Source: Alphaproteobacteria bacterium (GTDB taxonomy: Bacteria; Pseudomonadota; Alphaproteobacteria; Rhizobiales; Amorphaceae). Taken from it: a stretch of 64,000 nt of DNA. The notes beneath the pieces are model-generated. The model worked only from the letters and a program-made list of their open reading frames with translations, did no database searches and was not told the origin of the DNA. Each line of letters starts with the position of its first letter. Positions within the stretch are counted from its first letter, which is position 1. The translations under genes were made by a program, and so were the position numbers. Shown here one piece after another: positions 10,022-19,703 of this stretch. Location: the NCBI GenBank assembly GCA_030431335.1, contig JAUIJH010000009.1, forward strand, positions 1 through 64,000. The letters are read 5' to 3'.

Positions 10022-11383
10022 ATGGCGAGCGACGCGGAACGCAACAGGTTTTCGGGGCGTGCGAGCCGCTACGCGCGGGTCGGCGGCAACATGACCGGCG
10101 TCGCGGCCAAGATGATCGGCACCCGCCTGTTCGGCGGCGAGATGGACCACGACCGCAACGCCGTCGAGATCGCGCGGGCGCTGGGCAATCTCAAGGGCCC
10201 GTTGATGAAGGTGGCGCAGCTCCTGTCCACCATCCCCGACGCGCTGCCGCCCGAATATGCCGCCGAGCTCGCCACGCTGCAGTCCGACGCGCCGCCGATG
10301 GGCTACCCCTTCGTCAAGCGCCGCATGGCCGCCGAGCTGGGGGCCGACTGGCGCAGCCGCTTCGCCACCTTCGAGAAGGAGCCGGCCGCCGCCGCCTCGC
10401 TCGGCCAGGTCCACCGGGCGACGAGGCACGCCGGCGAGACCGTCGCCTGCAAGCTGCAATACCCGGACATGGATTCGGCGATCGAGGCGGACCTCAACCA
10501 GCTCGGCCTGATCTTCCAGCTGCACAAGCGGATGCGCTCGGGCATCGACACCTCCGAGATCCGCCAGGAGATCGCGGCGCGGCTGCGCGAAGAGCTCGAC
10601 TATGGGCGCGAGGCCCGCGCCGCCGCGCTCTACGCGATCACCTTCGCGGACGATCCGACGGTGCGCGTGCCGGCGGTCCATCCGGACCTGTCGACCCGCC
10701 GCCTCCTGACGCTCGAATGGCTCGACGGCCGCAGGCTCCTGGAGTTCAAGGATGCGCCGATCGCGGTGCGCAACCGGATCGCGACGGCGCTGTTCCGCGC
10801 CTACTGGCACCCCTTCGCCGACATCGCGGTGATCCACGGCGACCCGCATTTGGGCAACTACACCGTGTTCGCCGACGCGGACGGCGAGCCGGCCGGCATC
10901 AACCTGCTCGACTATGGCTGTATCCGTATCTTCCCGCCCAGCTTCGCCGGCGGCGTGCTCGACCTTTACGAGGGCCTCCTCCAGGGCGACGAGGCGCGCA
11001 TCGTGCACGCCTACGAGGTCTGGGGCTTCAAGGGCCTGTCGCGGGAGCTGATCGACATCCTCAACATCTGGGCGCGCTTCATCTACGGCCCCATCTTGGA
11101 GGACCGGGTGCGCACCCTGGCCGACGGCACGCGTCCGGGCGAATACGGCCGCCGGGAGGCCTTCAGCGTGCACAAGGCGCTCAAGGAGAAGGGGCCGGTG
11201 ACGGTGCCACGCGAGTTCGTGTTCATGGACCGCGCCGCGATCGGGCTGGGCGCGGTGCTGCTGCACCTGGGCGCCGAGCTCAATTTCCATGAGATCTTTC
11301 AGGCCGAGCTGGCCGCTTGTCCGCACGAAGGACAGGCCGCGCGTCAGGCGGCAGCGCTGGAGGCCGCCGGCCTCACCGCCTAA
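10022..11383 (+). CDS. ABC1/UbiB-family atypical kinase (AarF-like)
   Basis: GNLKGPLMKVAQLLSTIPDALP, AAAASLGQVHRA, VIHGDPHLGNY. Confidence 0.9.
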   Translation: MASDAERNRFSGRASRYARVGGNMTGVAAKMIGTRLFGGEMDHDRNAVEIARALGNLKGPLMKVAQLLSTIPDALPPEYAAELATLQSDAPPMGYPFVKRRMAAELGADWRSRFATFEKEPAAAASLGQVHRATRHAGETVACKLQYPDMDSAIEADLNQLGLIFQLHKRMRSGIDTSEIRQEIAARLREELDYGREARAAALYAITFADDPTVRVPAVHPDLSTRRLLTLEWLDGRRLLEFKDAPIAVRNRIATALFRAYWHPFADIAVIHGDPHLGNYTVFADADGEPAGINLLDYGCIRIFPPSFAGGVLDLYEGLLQGDEARIVHAYEVWGFKGLSRELIDILNIWARFIYGPILEDRVRTLADGTRPGEYGRREAFSVHKALKEKGPVTVPREFVFMDRAAIGLGAVLLHLGAELNFHEIFQAELAACPHEGQAARQAAALEAAGLTA

Positions 11384-12219
11384 GCGGGGCGTTTGGCGGA
11401 AGTGTGCAGCAGTCGGCCGAGCGTATCGAGATCGACCGACGACGGGGCGGCGCTGTTGCCGAACACCAGCTCCACGCTGAACATCGGCCAGCAGCCGCGA
11501 TTGAACTCGATGATCCGCCCCGCGGGATCGGTGTTGAGGGAGCGGGAACGGATCAGCGGCGCCGCCGGCTCCAGTTGCAGGAGCGCCGCCTCCGCGGTGC
11601 TGGCCGCATCGGCGAAAATGCGCGTCTCGATGCGCGAATAGGTCTCCACCCCTCCCGCCGCGTAGGCGCCCAGGATCGTCCCGGTCTCGCGGTAGGCCGC
11701 CTCGAAGTCGGGGAAGACCGACACCGGAAACTCCTTCACCGCGAGATAGAAGGGCGCGGTGCTGACGGCGCTCAGCGTGCGCAGCTCGACGATTTCCTCG
11801 CCCGGATCGAGGCCGAAGATCCGCGCCGACAGCGCATCGGCGGGGCGGCGGACCAGGGATAGCGTCTCGCTGCTGAACCCGTCTTCGTTAATCGGCGAGC
11901 TGAAGGCCTCGTCGGGATGGACCACGTAGCGCACCGAGATCGAGCGCACGAAGACGCCGACGCCCTTGCGCGCCAGGAGCCGGCCCTCGCGCTGGTGGCG
12001 GGCCAGCGCCCGGCGCAGCGTGATGCGCGTCACCCCGAACAGCGCGGCGAGATCGTCCTCGCCCGGCAGGCGGCTTCCCTCGGTGAGGACGCCCGAGCCG
12101 ATGGCGCGCCCCAGCCGGTCGTAGATCTGAAGCCAGATGGCGCGGATCCGCTTGTCCACGAACGGCTCGGCGGCGAGCGCCTTGAGGCGGTCGAGCGCGC
12201 TGGGGCCGATCGCGTTCAA
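11380..12219 (-). CDS. GntR-family (HutC/UTRA) transcriptional regulator
   Basis: LPGEDDLAALFGVTRITLRRALARHQREGRLLARKGVGVFV plus UTRA-like C-domain. Confidence 0.88.
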   Translation of the reverse strand: MNAIGPSALDRLKALAAEPFVDKRIRAIWLQIYDRLGRAIGSGVLTEGSRLPGEDDLAALFGVTRITLRRALARHQREGRLLARKGVGVFVRSISVRYVVHPDEAFSSPINEDGFSSETLSLVRRPADALSARIFGLDPGEEIVELRTLSAVSTAPFYLAVKEFPVSVFPDFEAAYRETGTILGAYAAGGVETYSRIETRIFADAASTAEAALLQLEPAAPLIRSRSLNTDPAGRIIEFNRGCWPMFSVELVFGNSAAPSSVDLDTLGRLLHTSAKRPA

Positions 12220-12386
12220 CGGACGGTCCGCGGCGAATTCGGGTTCGGCGCCATCGTTCGGCCTCTCGTCTCGGTCCCCGGTTGCCGTCCTGGCGACCCC
12301 GCCATCCCCACGGCGATGCGCCTGGCGGCGCTGCGGGGCGGCGTCACAAATCTATCGCGCGCGGATGGTAGCACACGCCCACGCCC

Positions 12387-12402
12387 TCCTGTGTACACAG
12401 GA
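12387..12402. promoter_or_regulatory. Perfect 16-bp palindrome TCCTGTGTACACAGGA, candidate GntR/HutC-type operator
   Basis: Contains GTGTACAC = GTNTANAC; lies between divergent GntR gene and ABC solute-binding protein gene. Confidence 0.7.
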
Positions 12403-12440
12403 ATGGGCCCCCGACGCCAACCCCCGCCGGAGACCTCCCG

Positions 12441-13691
12441 ATGAAGTCGCCCTACATTTCCCGACGCCTTTTCGTGGGCGGTGCAGCCGCCGTCGGCGCC
12501 ACCACCGTCGTGCCCGCTCGCGCATTCGCCCGTGACGACGTGGTCGTCACCATTTCCAGCCCCTGGGGGGCCGACCGGCCGTTCCAGAAGGTGGTCGACG
12601 CCTACAACGCCAAGGCCACCGGCGTGTCCGTCGTCAATCGCCTCGACGGCGACTACCAGGACATGGCCACCAAGGCGCTCGCCGGCGTCGCCGCCGGCCG
12701 GCCGCCGGAAATCATGGTCACCGGCTGGAAGTTCGGCTACTTCGCCCGCCGCACCCTCGGCGCGCGCGATCTCGCCGAGGTCGATTCGGCCAAGGCCGAC
12801 GAGATCATGTCCCGCTTCAAGCCGCAGGTGAAACCGCTGGTGACCATCGACGGCGCGCTGATCGGCGTGCCGTGGTCGCTGTCGACGCCGGTCACCTGGA
12901 TCAACATGGATCTGTGGCGCGAAGCCGGGCTGGACGACGACATCCCCCTCGATATCAGCCACGAATGGCTCATCGAGAAGGCCACCGCCATCGACAAGGC
13001 GCTGGCCGGCAAGAACCACCCGACCTACCGCTCCGCGCTCGACCTCTCCAACAACGAGTGGACGTCGCAGGCCTACATCCAGAACGCCGGCGGCTACATC
13101 CTCGACGATCAGACGCTCACCTGCGACAGCCCCGAGGCGATCGCCGGCATGACCGCCTTCGCCGAGCCCGCCCGTGCCGGCATCTGGACCAACATGGACT
13201 ACCGCGCCCAGCAGAAGGCGCAGTACGCCGGCAACATCGCCATCGTGGCGACGTCCTCCTCGCGCGCCGGTGCGCTCGCCAAGCTCGACACCGAGTTCAA
13301 GGATGCCATGTTCCCCAGCCTCGGCCGCCCGCGGAACATGAACTCCGGCGGCAACTTCCTGGCGATCTACGCCCGCGAGGACGAGCTGGCGCAGGCGTCG
13401 ATGGACTTCCTGTCCTTCTGCGGCAGCGAGGAAGCCCAGGCGATCTGGTCCGAGATGGGCTACCTCAACGCCTCCGTCTTCGACCTCGGCGAGAAGCCGC
13501 TGCAGACCGCGGCCACCGCGCAGCTCGACGCGGGGCTGACGCCGGAGACCATCTGGCCCGGCAGCCGCGGCCTCGAAGGCCAGGACGTGTGGCGTCAGTG
13601 GGTCGCCCGCGTCGTGGAAGGCGTCGTGACGCCCGAGGAAGGCATGGCCCGCGCCCAGCGCGAGCTCGCGCCGCTCGTCAGCATCGACTGA
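12441..13691 (+). CDS. extracellular solute-binding protein, sugar ABC transporter (Tat-type signal)
   Basis: Twin-Arg N-terminus SRRLFVGGAAA; family 1 SBP-like sequence; followed by two permease genes. Confidence 0.85.
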   Translation: MKSPYISRRLFVGGAAAVGATTVVPARAFARDDVVVTISSPWGADRPFQKVVDAYNAKATGVSVVNRLDGDYQDMATKALAGVAAGRPPEIMVTGWKFGYFARRTLGARDLAEVDSAKADEIMSRFKPQVKPLVTIDGALIGVPWSLSTPVTWINMDLWREAGLDDDIPLDISHEWLIEKATAIDKALAGKNHPTYRSALDLSNNEWTSQAYIQNAGGYILDDQTLTCDSPEAIAGMTAFAEPARAGIWTNMDYRAQQKAQYAGNIAIVATSSSRAGALAKLDTEFKDAMFPSLGRPRNMNSGGNFLAIYAREDELAQASMDFLSFCGSEEAQAIWSEMGYLNASVFDLGEKPLQTAATAQLDAGLTPETIWPGSRGLEGQDVWRQWVARVVEGVVTPEEGMARAQRELAPLVSID

Positions 13692-13703
13692 CCAGCCACC
13701 CCC

Positions 13704-14597
13704 ATGTCGGCGCGCATCAGAATGGCGAAGCTGGCCCCCTACCTGTTCGTGGGGCCGGCGATCGCTTTCGTTCTCGTCTTCCTCTACGCGCCGGTGGTCT
13801 TCTCGGTGGGCCTGTCGCTGACCGACTGGAACTTCATCAGCCCGACGATGAACTTCGTCGGGCTGGAGAACTACCGCCGGATCTTCGCCGATCCGAATTT
13901 CCGCGATGCGGCGGTCAACACGCTGCTCTATTGCGTCGTGCTCATCCCGGCGCAGATCATGGTGCCGCTCGCCCTCGCGGCCCTCATCCTCAGGGTGCGC
14001 AACCCGTTCCTGGCGGGCTTCTATAAATCGGCGCTCTTCCTGCCGACGATCCTTGCCTATTCCACCGCGGGCATCGCGTGGCTGTGGCTGTTCGACCCGC
14101 TGAACGGCTTCTTCAACGCGGCCCTGTCCGCGCTCGGCATGCCGACGAGCCGCTGGCACAACGACCCGTCGCTCGCCATCTGGTGCGTCACCTTCGTCAC
14201 CTTCTGGAAGAATTTCGGACTCAACATGCTGTTGCTGCTGGCGGCGCTCGTCAGCATCCCGAAATCGCTGCTGGAGGCGGCGGCGATCGACAATGCGGGC
14301 CCCTGGCGGCGCTTCTTCACCATCGAGCTGCCGCTGATCTCGCCGACGTTCTTCTTCGTCGCCGTCACCACCACCATGAACGTGCTCGACGATATCGTCG
14401 GCGTGATCGACGTCCTCACCGGCGGCGGGCCCTACGGCCAGTCCTCCAACATCCTCTACTACATGTACGAGCGCGGCCTCAGCTTCTTCCAGTTCGGACA
14501 GGCGAGCGCGGCCTCGGTCATCATCATCGTGCTCGTCCTCGTCGTCACCCTCGCGCAGTTCCGCATGTTCGAGCACCGGGTCCACTATGAGAGCTAA
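13704..14597 (+). CDS. sugar ABC transporter permease (MalF/UgpA-like)
   Basis: EAAAIDNAGPWRRFFTIELPLISPT permease EAA loop. Confidence 0.9.
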   Translation: MSARIRMAKLAPYLFVGPAIAFVLVFLYAPVVFSVGLSLTDWNFISPTMNFVGLENYRRIFADPNFRDAAVNTLLYCVVLIPAQIMVPLALAALILRVRNPFLAGFYKSALFLPTILAYSTAGIAWLWLFDPLNGFFNAALSALGMPTSRWHNDPSLAIWCVTFVTFWKNFGLNMLLLLAALVSIPKSLLEAAAIDNAGPWRRFFTIELPLISPTFFFVAVTTTMNVLDDIVGVIDVLTGGGPYGQSSNILYYMYERGLSFFQFGQASAASVIIIVLVLVVTLAQFRMFEHRVHYES

Positions 14598-15501
14598 AGC
14601 GTTACCGAGCTTGTCGGACGGGTCGACAGAGCTGGCGCGGTTTGGGCGGACACGAGCGCGCACAAACGGCTCCAGAGCCCGCCGCGCGCCGCCGATCCTC
14701 GCGCACACGGTCCTCGCCCTGATGGCGATCCTGTCGGTTTTCCCGCTCCTGTGGATCGTGACGACGGCCTTCACCCCGAACGATCTCGTCCTCACCAAGG
14801 CGTTTCGCCTGCTTCCCGAGAGCCCGACGTTCGACAACTTCCGCATCGCCTTCACCCGCTTCCCGGTGGCGGCGTGGATCTGGAACTCGCTCGTCATCGC
14901 CGGGCTGGTCACGGCCGGCAAGCTCGCCATCGCGGTGCCGGCGGGATTCGCCTTCGCGCACATGCGCTTCGCCGGACGCGACACGCTGTTCTGGGTGATC
15001 GTGGCGACGCTCACCTTCCCGACGATCATCGGCATCGTGCCGCTCTATGTCGGGATTTCGATGATCGGCTGGTACGATACGCTCGCCGGCGTGATCGTCC
15101 CGTCCATCGCCTATATCGGCTTCTACGTCTTCTTCATGCGCCAGGCGTTCCGCTCGCTTCCGGCCGAGATGTTCGAGGCGGCGCGGCTCGACAAGGCCGG
15201 CCCGCTGAAACAACTCCTGGAGATCGCGATCCCCAACGTCCTGCCCGCCATCGCCTCGCTCGGGGTCATCAGCTTCCTCGGCGCCTGGAACATCTACCTC
15301 TGGTCGCTTCTCGTGCTCGATTCGCCGGAGAAGCGGACGCTGACCATCGGCCTAAAATCGTTCATCGTCATCGACGACTTCGAACCGCTGTGGGGGCCGA
15401 TGATGGTGGTGGGACTCTTGTCGATGCTGCCGGTGATGCTCCTGTTCCTCCTGGCGCAGCGCTTCGTGATGGCGGCCTTTACCGGCCGGGTCGGCGAATG
15501 A
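14587..15501 (+). CDS. carbohydrate ABC transporter permease (MalG/UgpE-like)
   Basis: EAARLDKAGPLKQLLEIAIPNVLPA EAA loop. Confidence 0.9.
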   Translation: MRAKALPSLSDGSTELARFGRTRARTNGSRARRAPPILAHTVLALMAILSVFPLLWIVTTAFTPNDLVLTKAFRLLPESPTFDNFRIAFTRFPVAAWIWNSLVIAGLVTAGKLAIAVPAGFAFAHMRFAGRDTLFWVIVATLTFPTIIGIVPLYVGISMIGWYDTLAGVIVPSIAYIGFYVFFMRQAFRSLPAEMFEAARLDKAGPLKQLLEIAIPNVLPAIASLGVISFLGAWNIYLWSLLVLDSPEKRTLTIGLKSFIVIDDFEPLWGPMMVVGLLSMLPVMLLFLLAQRFVMAAFTGRVGE

Positions 15502-16397
15502 AGCGCATCGCCATCGTCGGCAACGTCTCGCTCGACATCCTGTTCAGGGTGGAGCGCCTGCCGCACGACCACGAGAAGCTGGCCTCGGAGGAGATGGTGA
15601 TCGCCGGGGGCGGCGCGCCATCCAACGTCGCCCACTGGTTGGCGCGGCTCGGGCACGCGGTCGACCTCTTCTCCATCACCGGGACCGACCCGTTGTCGGG
15701 CGTCGCGGTGGACAGCCTGCGCGACGTCGGGGTCAACGTCGCCGGCGTGCGCCGCCTGGCGGGGTTCGGCCCCTCGATCTCGGCGATCTTCACGAACGGC
15801 CGGCACAAATCGATGGTCGGCGGGCGGCCGCGTGCGGCGGCGCCGTGGGCGGAGCTGGTCGGCGACCTCGACCTTTCCCCCTACGATCACGTCCACACCA
15901 TCGCCCGCATCCACCCCCTGCTGTTCGCCGGAGGCCGGCGGGCCGATCTCGTGGGGCGCACCGTATCGGCGGACCTCAACGGCGCCTACGGGCCGGACCT
16001 CGTCGCCGACCTCGACTACACTTTCACCAATCACGACGAGATCTCGGCGGGAACGGGCGCGCCCGACATCGAGGCGCTGGTGGCTGCGGACCTCGACGGC
16101 CGGCCGCATCACCTCCTCGTCACCCGCGCGGCGGACGAAATCGCCTGCCTGCGCCCGCAGGGCACCGTGCGGGTCACGCCGCGCGCCGTCGACGCGGTGG
16201 ATCGCACCGGCGGGGGCGACGCCTTCTGCGCCGGCTACCTCCACGCCACCTTTGCGGGGGCCGATGCCCGGCAGGCGATTGAAGCGGGCCTGCTTCTGGC
16301 GCGCGCCACGCTCGGCGCGCTCGGCTGCCGCCCGGCGACACCCGAGGTGGACGCCGCCCTCGTCACGCTCACCCACACCCCAGGACACGAGGCATAG
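15498..16397 (+). CDS. PfkB-family carbohydrate kinase
   Basis: [46 protein letters not shown] signature. Confidence 0.9.
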   Translation: MKRIAIVGNVSLDILFRVERLPHDHEKLASEEMVIAGGGAPSNVAHWLARLGHAVDLFSITGTDPLSGVAVDSLRDVGVNVAGVRRLAGFGPSISAIFTNGRHKSMVGGRPRAAAPWAELVGDLDLSPYDHVHTIARIHPLLFAGGRRADLVGRTVSADLNGAYGPDLVADLDYTFTNHDEISAGTGAPDIEALVAADLDGRPHHLLVTRAADEIACLRPQGTVRVTPRAVDAVDRTGGGDAFCAGYLHATFAGADARQAIEAGLLLARATLGALGCRPATPEVDAALVTLTHTPGHEA

Positions 16398-16398
16398 C

Positions 16399-17451
16399 AT
16401 GGCCGAAGTCTCCCTCCGCGGCGTCTCGAAGACGTACAAAGGCAGCACCGCGCCCGCCGTCGACGACGTGTCGCTGTCCATCGTCGACGGCGAGTTCCTC
16501 GTCCTCGTCGGCCCCTCTGGCTGCGGCAAGTCCACCCTGTTGCGCATGGTGGCCGGGCTGGAGGCGCTGTCGTCGGGCGAGATCGCCATCGGCGGGCGCC
16601 GGGTGGACGGGCTCGACCCCGCCGAGCGGGACATCGCGATGGTGTTCCAGAACTACGCGCTCTATCCGCACATGACGGCGCGGGACAACATGGCCTACGG
16701 GCTGAAGAACCGGGGCTTCGGCCGGGCCGAGATCGCCGCGCGGGTCGAGGTGGCGGCGCGGATCCTGCAAATCGAGCCCTACCTCGACCGCAAGCCGCGC
16801 CAGCTGTCCGGCGGCCAGCGCCAGCGCATCGCGATGGGGCGGGCGATCGTGCGCGAGCCCGCCGCCTTCCTGTTCGACGAGCCGCTCTCCAACCTCGATG
16901 CCAAGCTGCGCGTCGACATGCGCGGCGAGATCAAGTCGCTGCAGAAGGCGCTCGGCGTCACCTCCATCTACGTCACCCACGACCAGGTGGAGGCGATGAC
17001 ATTGGCCGACCGCGTGGTGGTGCTGAACGAGGGCAAGGTCGAGCAGGTGGGCGCGCCGCTCGACGTCTACCGGCGCCCGGCGTCGGCGTTCGTCGCCGGT
17101 TTCATCGGCTCGCCGGCGATGAACCTGCTGCAGGTGACGGCGAGCGACTGCGCCATCCATGTGGGCGGCCAGACCCTTCGCGGCTCCGGTGCCCTGCCGG
17201 ATGGTGCCCTCACCGTGGGGTTGCGGCCGGAGGACCTTCGCCTCGCCACCTTCGAAGGTGCCGCGCGGCTGGAAGGGCTGCGGGTGACGTTGGTGGAGGA
17301 ACTCGGCGCCGAACGGCTGGTGCACATGCGCCTCGCCGACACCCGCCTGGTGGCGTCGGCCCCCTCCGGCGAACCGCTCGGCGACACCGCCGCCGTCTAT
17401 CTCGACCCCCGCAAGCTGCACTTTTTCGCGACGTCCGGTGAGCGCATCTGA
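16399..17451 (+). CDS. sugar ABC transporter ATP-binding protein (UgpC/MalK-like)
   Basis: [41 protein letters not shown]-like C-domain. Confidence 0.92.
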   Translation: MAEVSLRGVSKTYKGSTAPAVDDVSLSIVDGEFLVLVGPSGCGKSTLLRMVAGLEALSSGEIAIGGRRVDGLDPAERDIAMVFQNYALYPHMTARDNMAYGLKNRGFGRAEIAARVEVAARILQIEPYLDRKPRQLSGGQRQRIAMGRAIVREPAAFLFDEPLSNLDAKLRVDMRGEIKSLQKALGVTSIYVTHDQVEAMTLADRVVVLNEGKVEQVGAPLDVYRRPASAFVAGFIGSPAMNLLQVTASDCAIHVGGQTLRGSGALPDGALTVGLRPEDLRLATFEGAARLEGLRVTLVEELGAERLVHMRLADTRLVASAPSGEPLGDTAAVYLDPRKLHFFATSGERI

Positions 17452-17499
17452 CGCCTGGCGCGGATCGTCATCACCGCGTCGCAAACTTATAGCAAAATT

Positions 17500-17531
17500 C
17501 ATCCGAATAACTTACTAAAGATCCGAATGAC
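17500..17531. promoter_or_regulatory. Direct repeat CATCCGAATAAC / GATCCGAATGAC with exact 20-bp period upstream of phnG
   Basis: Two 12-bp copies at 17500-17511 and 17520-17531; related palindrome lies upstream of the PhnF-like gene. Confidence 0.6.
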
Positions 17532-17572
17532 ATCGGGGCCGGGGTGCATCGGCCCAACCAAGGTGATTGATC

Positions 17573-18040
17573 GTGAGTGGTAATGACAGCGGTGCCGCGC
17601 CCGCCGCACAAAGGGGCCGCGCACTCGGCGACGCGCGCAAGCTCGAAATCCTCGCCCGCGCGGAGCCGGCGGGCCTGAAGAAGGCCGCCGAAGCGCTGTT
17701 GGTTTCGCTGGGCGACGTGGAAGTCCTCGCCAGCCGCACGGGCCTCGCCCTGCTGCCGCGCGAGGACACCGTCACGGGCACGCTGTTCCACCTCGGCGAG
17801 GTGATGGTCGCCGAGGCCCACGTGCGGCTTGCGAGCGGCACCGAAGGCTACGGCGCCATCGTCGGGCGCGACCTGGAACGGGCGATGGCCATGGCCGTGA
17901 TCGACGCCGCCATCGCGGACGACCGCGCGCCGGCCGCGATCTTCGCCTTCCTCGCCGGCGAGGACGACCGCCAGGCCGCCGAGGACGCCGCGCGGCTGAC
18001 CAGGGTCGAGGCGACCCGCGTCGAGATGGAGGCCTTCTGA
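17573..18040 (+). CDS. phnG: phosphonate C-P lyase system protein PhnG
   Basis: GTG start; ...FHLGEVMVAEAHVRLASGTEGYGAIVGRD; synteny with phnHIJKL. Confidence 0.9.
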   Translation: MSGNDSGAAPAAQRGRALGDARKLEILARAEPAGLKKAAEALLVSLGDVEVLASRTGLALLPREDTVTGTLFHLGEVMVAEAHVRLASGTEGYGAIVGRDLERAMAMAVIDAAIADDRAPAAIFAFLAGEDDRQAAEDAARLTRVEATRVEMEAF

Positions 18041-18582
18041 TGGACGCGCTCGTCACCCCCACCGCGGACGACATCCGGACCAGCGAGGCCTTCGAGGCGC
18101 TGATGTGGGCGCTCACCCGCCCCGGAACGCGCGAGCCGCTGGCAGCGCCCGGCATGCTGCCGCTCGCCACGAACCTCGTCGACCGCGAGACCACGTTCCA
18201 CGCCACCGACGCGACACTCGCCGCCGCCCTCGCCGCGACCGGCGCGCGCCCGGCGCCGATCGGCGCGGCCGAATACGTCTTCGTCCCGCTCGCCGACGAC
18301 GGCGACGTGACCCGCGCCGCGAGCGCGTCGGTCGGCGATCCGCTCTACCCCGACACCGCGGCGACGATCTTCGCCCCGGCAAGTTTCGGCGCCGGCACGG
18401 CACTCCGCCTGACCGGGCCCGGCATCCGCGGCGAAGCACGCCTCGCCGTCGCCGGCATCCACCCGTCGTTCTGGGCCGCCCGCGCCAAAGCCGCGCGCTA
18501 CCCGCTCGGCTGGGATCTCTATCTCGTCGGCGAGGGCGAAGTCGTCGGCCTTCCCCGATCCACCTGCGTGGAGGTGATCTGA
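18040..18582 (+). CDS. phnH: phosphonate C-P lyase system protein PhnH
   Basis: SEAFEALMWALTRPGTREPL...; synteny. Confidence 0.9.
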   Translation: MDALVTPTADDIRTSEAFEALMWALTRPGTREPLAAPGMLPLATNLVDRETTFHATDATLAAALAATGARPAPIGAAEYVFVPLADDGDVTRAASASVGDPLYPDTAATIFAPASFGAGTALRLTGPGIRGEARLAVAGIHPSFWAARAKAARYPLGWDLYLVGEGEVVGLPRSTCVEVI

Positions 18583-19703
18583 TGGCGTACGCAGCAACGC
18601 GCGGCGGCGAAGAGGCGATCGAACAGGCCGAACGCCTCTACCGCGAGGATCTCGCCCCCCTCACCGCGGAGCGGGTCGCCGAAGTGCGCCGCACCATGCC
18701 CTACCTCGTCGACCGCGTGATGGGCGAGGCCTCGCTCTATGAGCCCGACCTTGCCGCCCTCGCCCTCGTCCAGACCGGCGGCGACCTCTACGAGGCCGTG
18801 CTCCTCCTGCGCGCCTACCGCACCACGCAGCCGCGCCTGTGGATCGCCGAGGCCGTCCGCCACGCGGACATCCTCACGGTTCGCCGCATCTCGGCCGCGT
18901 TCAAGGACATCCCGGGCGGCCAGATCCTGGGCCCCACGCTCGACTACTCCCACCGCCTGCTCAAGGTCGGCGTCCTGGACGGCGAGCCCGATACCGTCGC
19001 GCCGGTGACGCCCAGCGAGACGCCCGCGCCCGCCACCCAGCCCGCGCTGGCCGACTGGCAGCGCGAAAAAGGGCTCATCGAGGATGCGCGCGCCGAGGCC
19101 GTTCCGCTCGAAGAGATCCCGGACGTCACGCGCGACGGCCTCCTGTTCCCCGCGCCCCGCGCCCACCGCCTGCAGACCCTCGCGCGCGGCGACACCGGCG
19201 GCATGCTCGCCCTCGGCTACGCCAACATGCGCGGCTACGGGCCGACCCATCCGACCGTCAACGACCTCCGGCTCGGCGAGGCGGAGGTGCGCCTGCGCCA
19301 CCCGCGCGGCACCGTCTTCAGCGCCGGCCGCGTGCGCGTCAGCGAAGCCGAGATGGTGTCGAAGGCATCCGAGGGCGGCAAATTGCAGCTCGGCTTCTGC
19401 GCCACGTTCGGCTGGAACGAGGTGAAGACCATCGCCGGCGCGACGCTGGACCTGTCGATGCATTTCGAGAACGACTATCCGGCCGCATCGGAGGAGTTCG
19501 TGCTCTACCACACCGAACCGACCGAGGCGTCCGGCTTCTGCATCCACTTCAAGATGCCGCACTACGTGACCTTCCAGTCGAGCCTCGACGCGCTGCGCGA
19601 TGCCAACGCCAAGCGCGAGGCGCACCCGGCCACAGCGCCCGAGACGCCGGAGACGCCCGACGCGCCGGCCCCTGCACCCGAGCTCGAGGAGATGCCCTCA
19701 TGA
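18582..19703 (+). CDS. phnI: carbon-phosphorus lyase complex subunit PhnI
   Basis: MAYAATRGGEEAIEQAERLYRE...; RIPEEKL-type synteny, ATGA junctions. Confidence 0.93.
   Translation: MAYAATRGGEEAIEQAERLYREDLAPLTAERVAEVRRTMPYLVDRVMGEASLYEPDLAALALVQTGGDLYEAVLLLRAYRTTQPRLWIAEAVRHADILTVRRISAAFKDIPGGQILGPTLDYSHRLLKVGVLDGEPDTVAPVTPSETPAPATQPALADWQREKGLIEDARAEAVPLEEIPDVTRDGLLFPAPRAHRLQTLARGDTGGMLALGYANMRGYGPTHPTVNDLRLGEAEVRLRHPRGTVFSAGRVRVSEAEMVSKASEGGKLQLGFCATFGWNEVKTIAGATLDLSMHFENDYPAASEEFVLYHTEPTEASGFCIHFKMPHYVTFQSSLDALRDANAKREAHPATAPETPETPDAPAPAPELEEMPS

Noticed and set aside
12216-15035. 939-aa minus-strand ORF
   Set aside because: Antisense shadow of the sugar ABC operon; Asp/His/Arg/Gly-rich composition typical of the reverse frame in high-GC genes.
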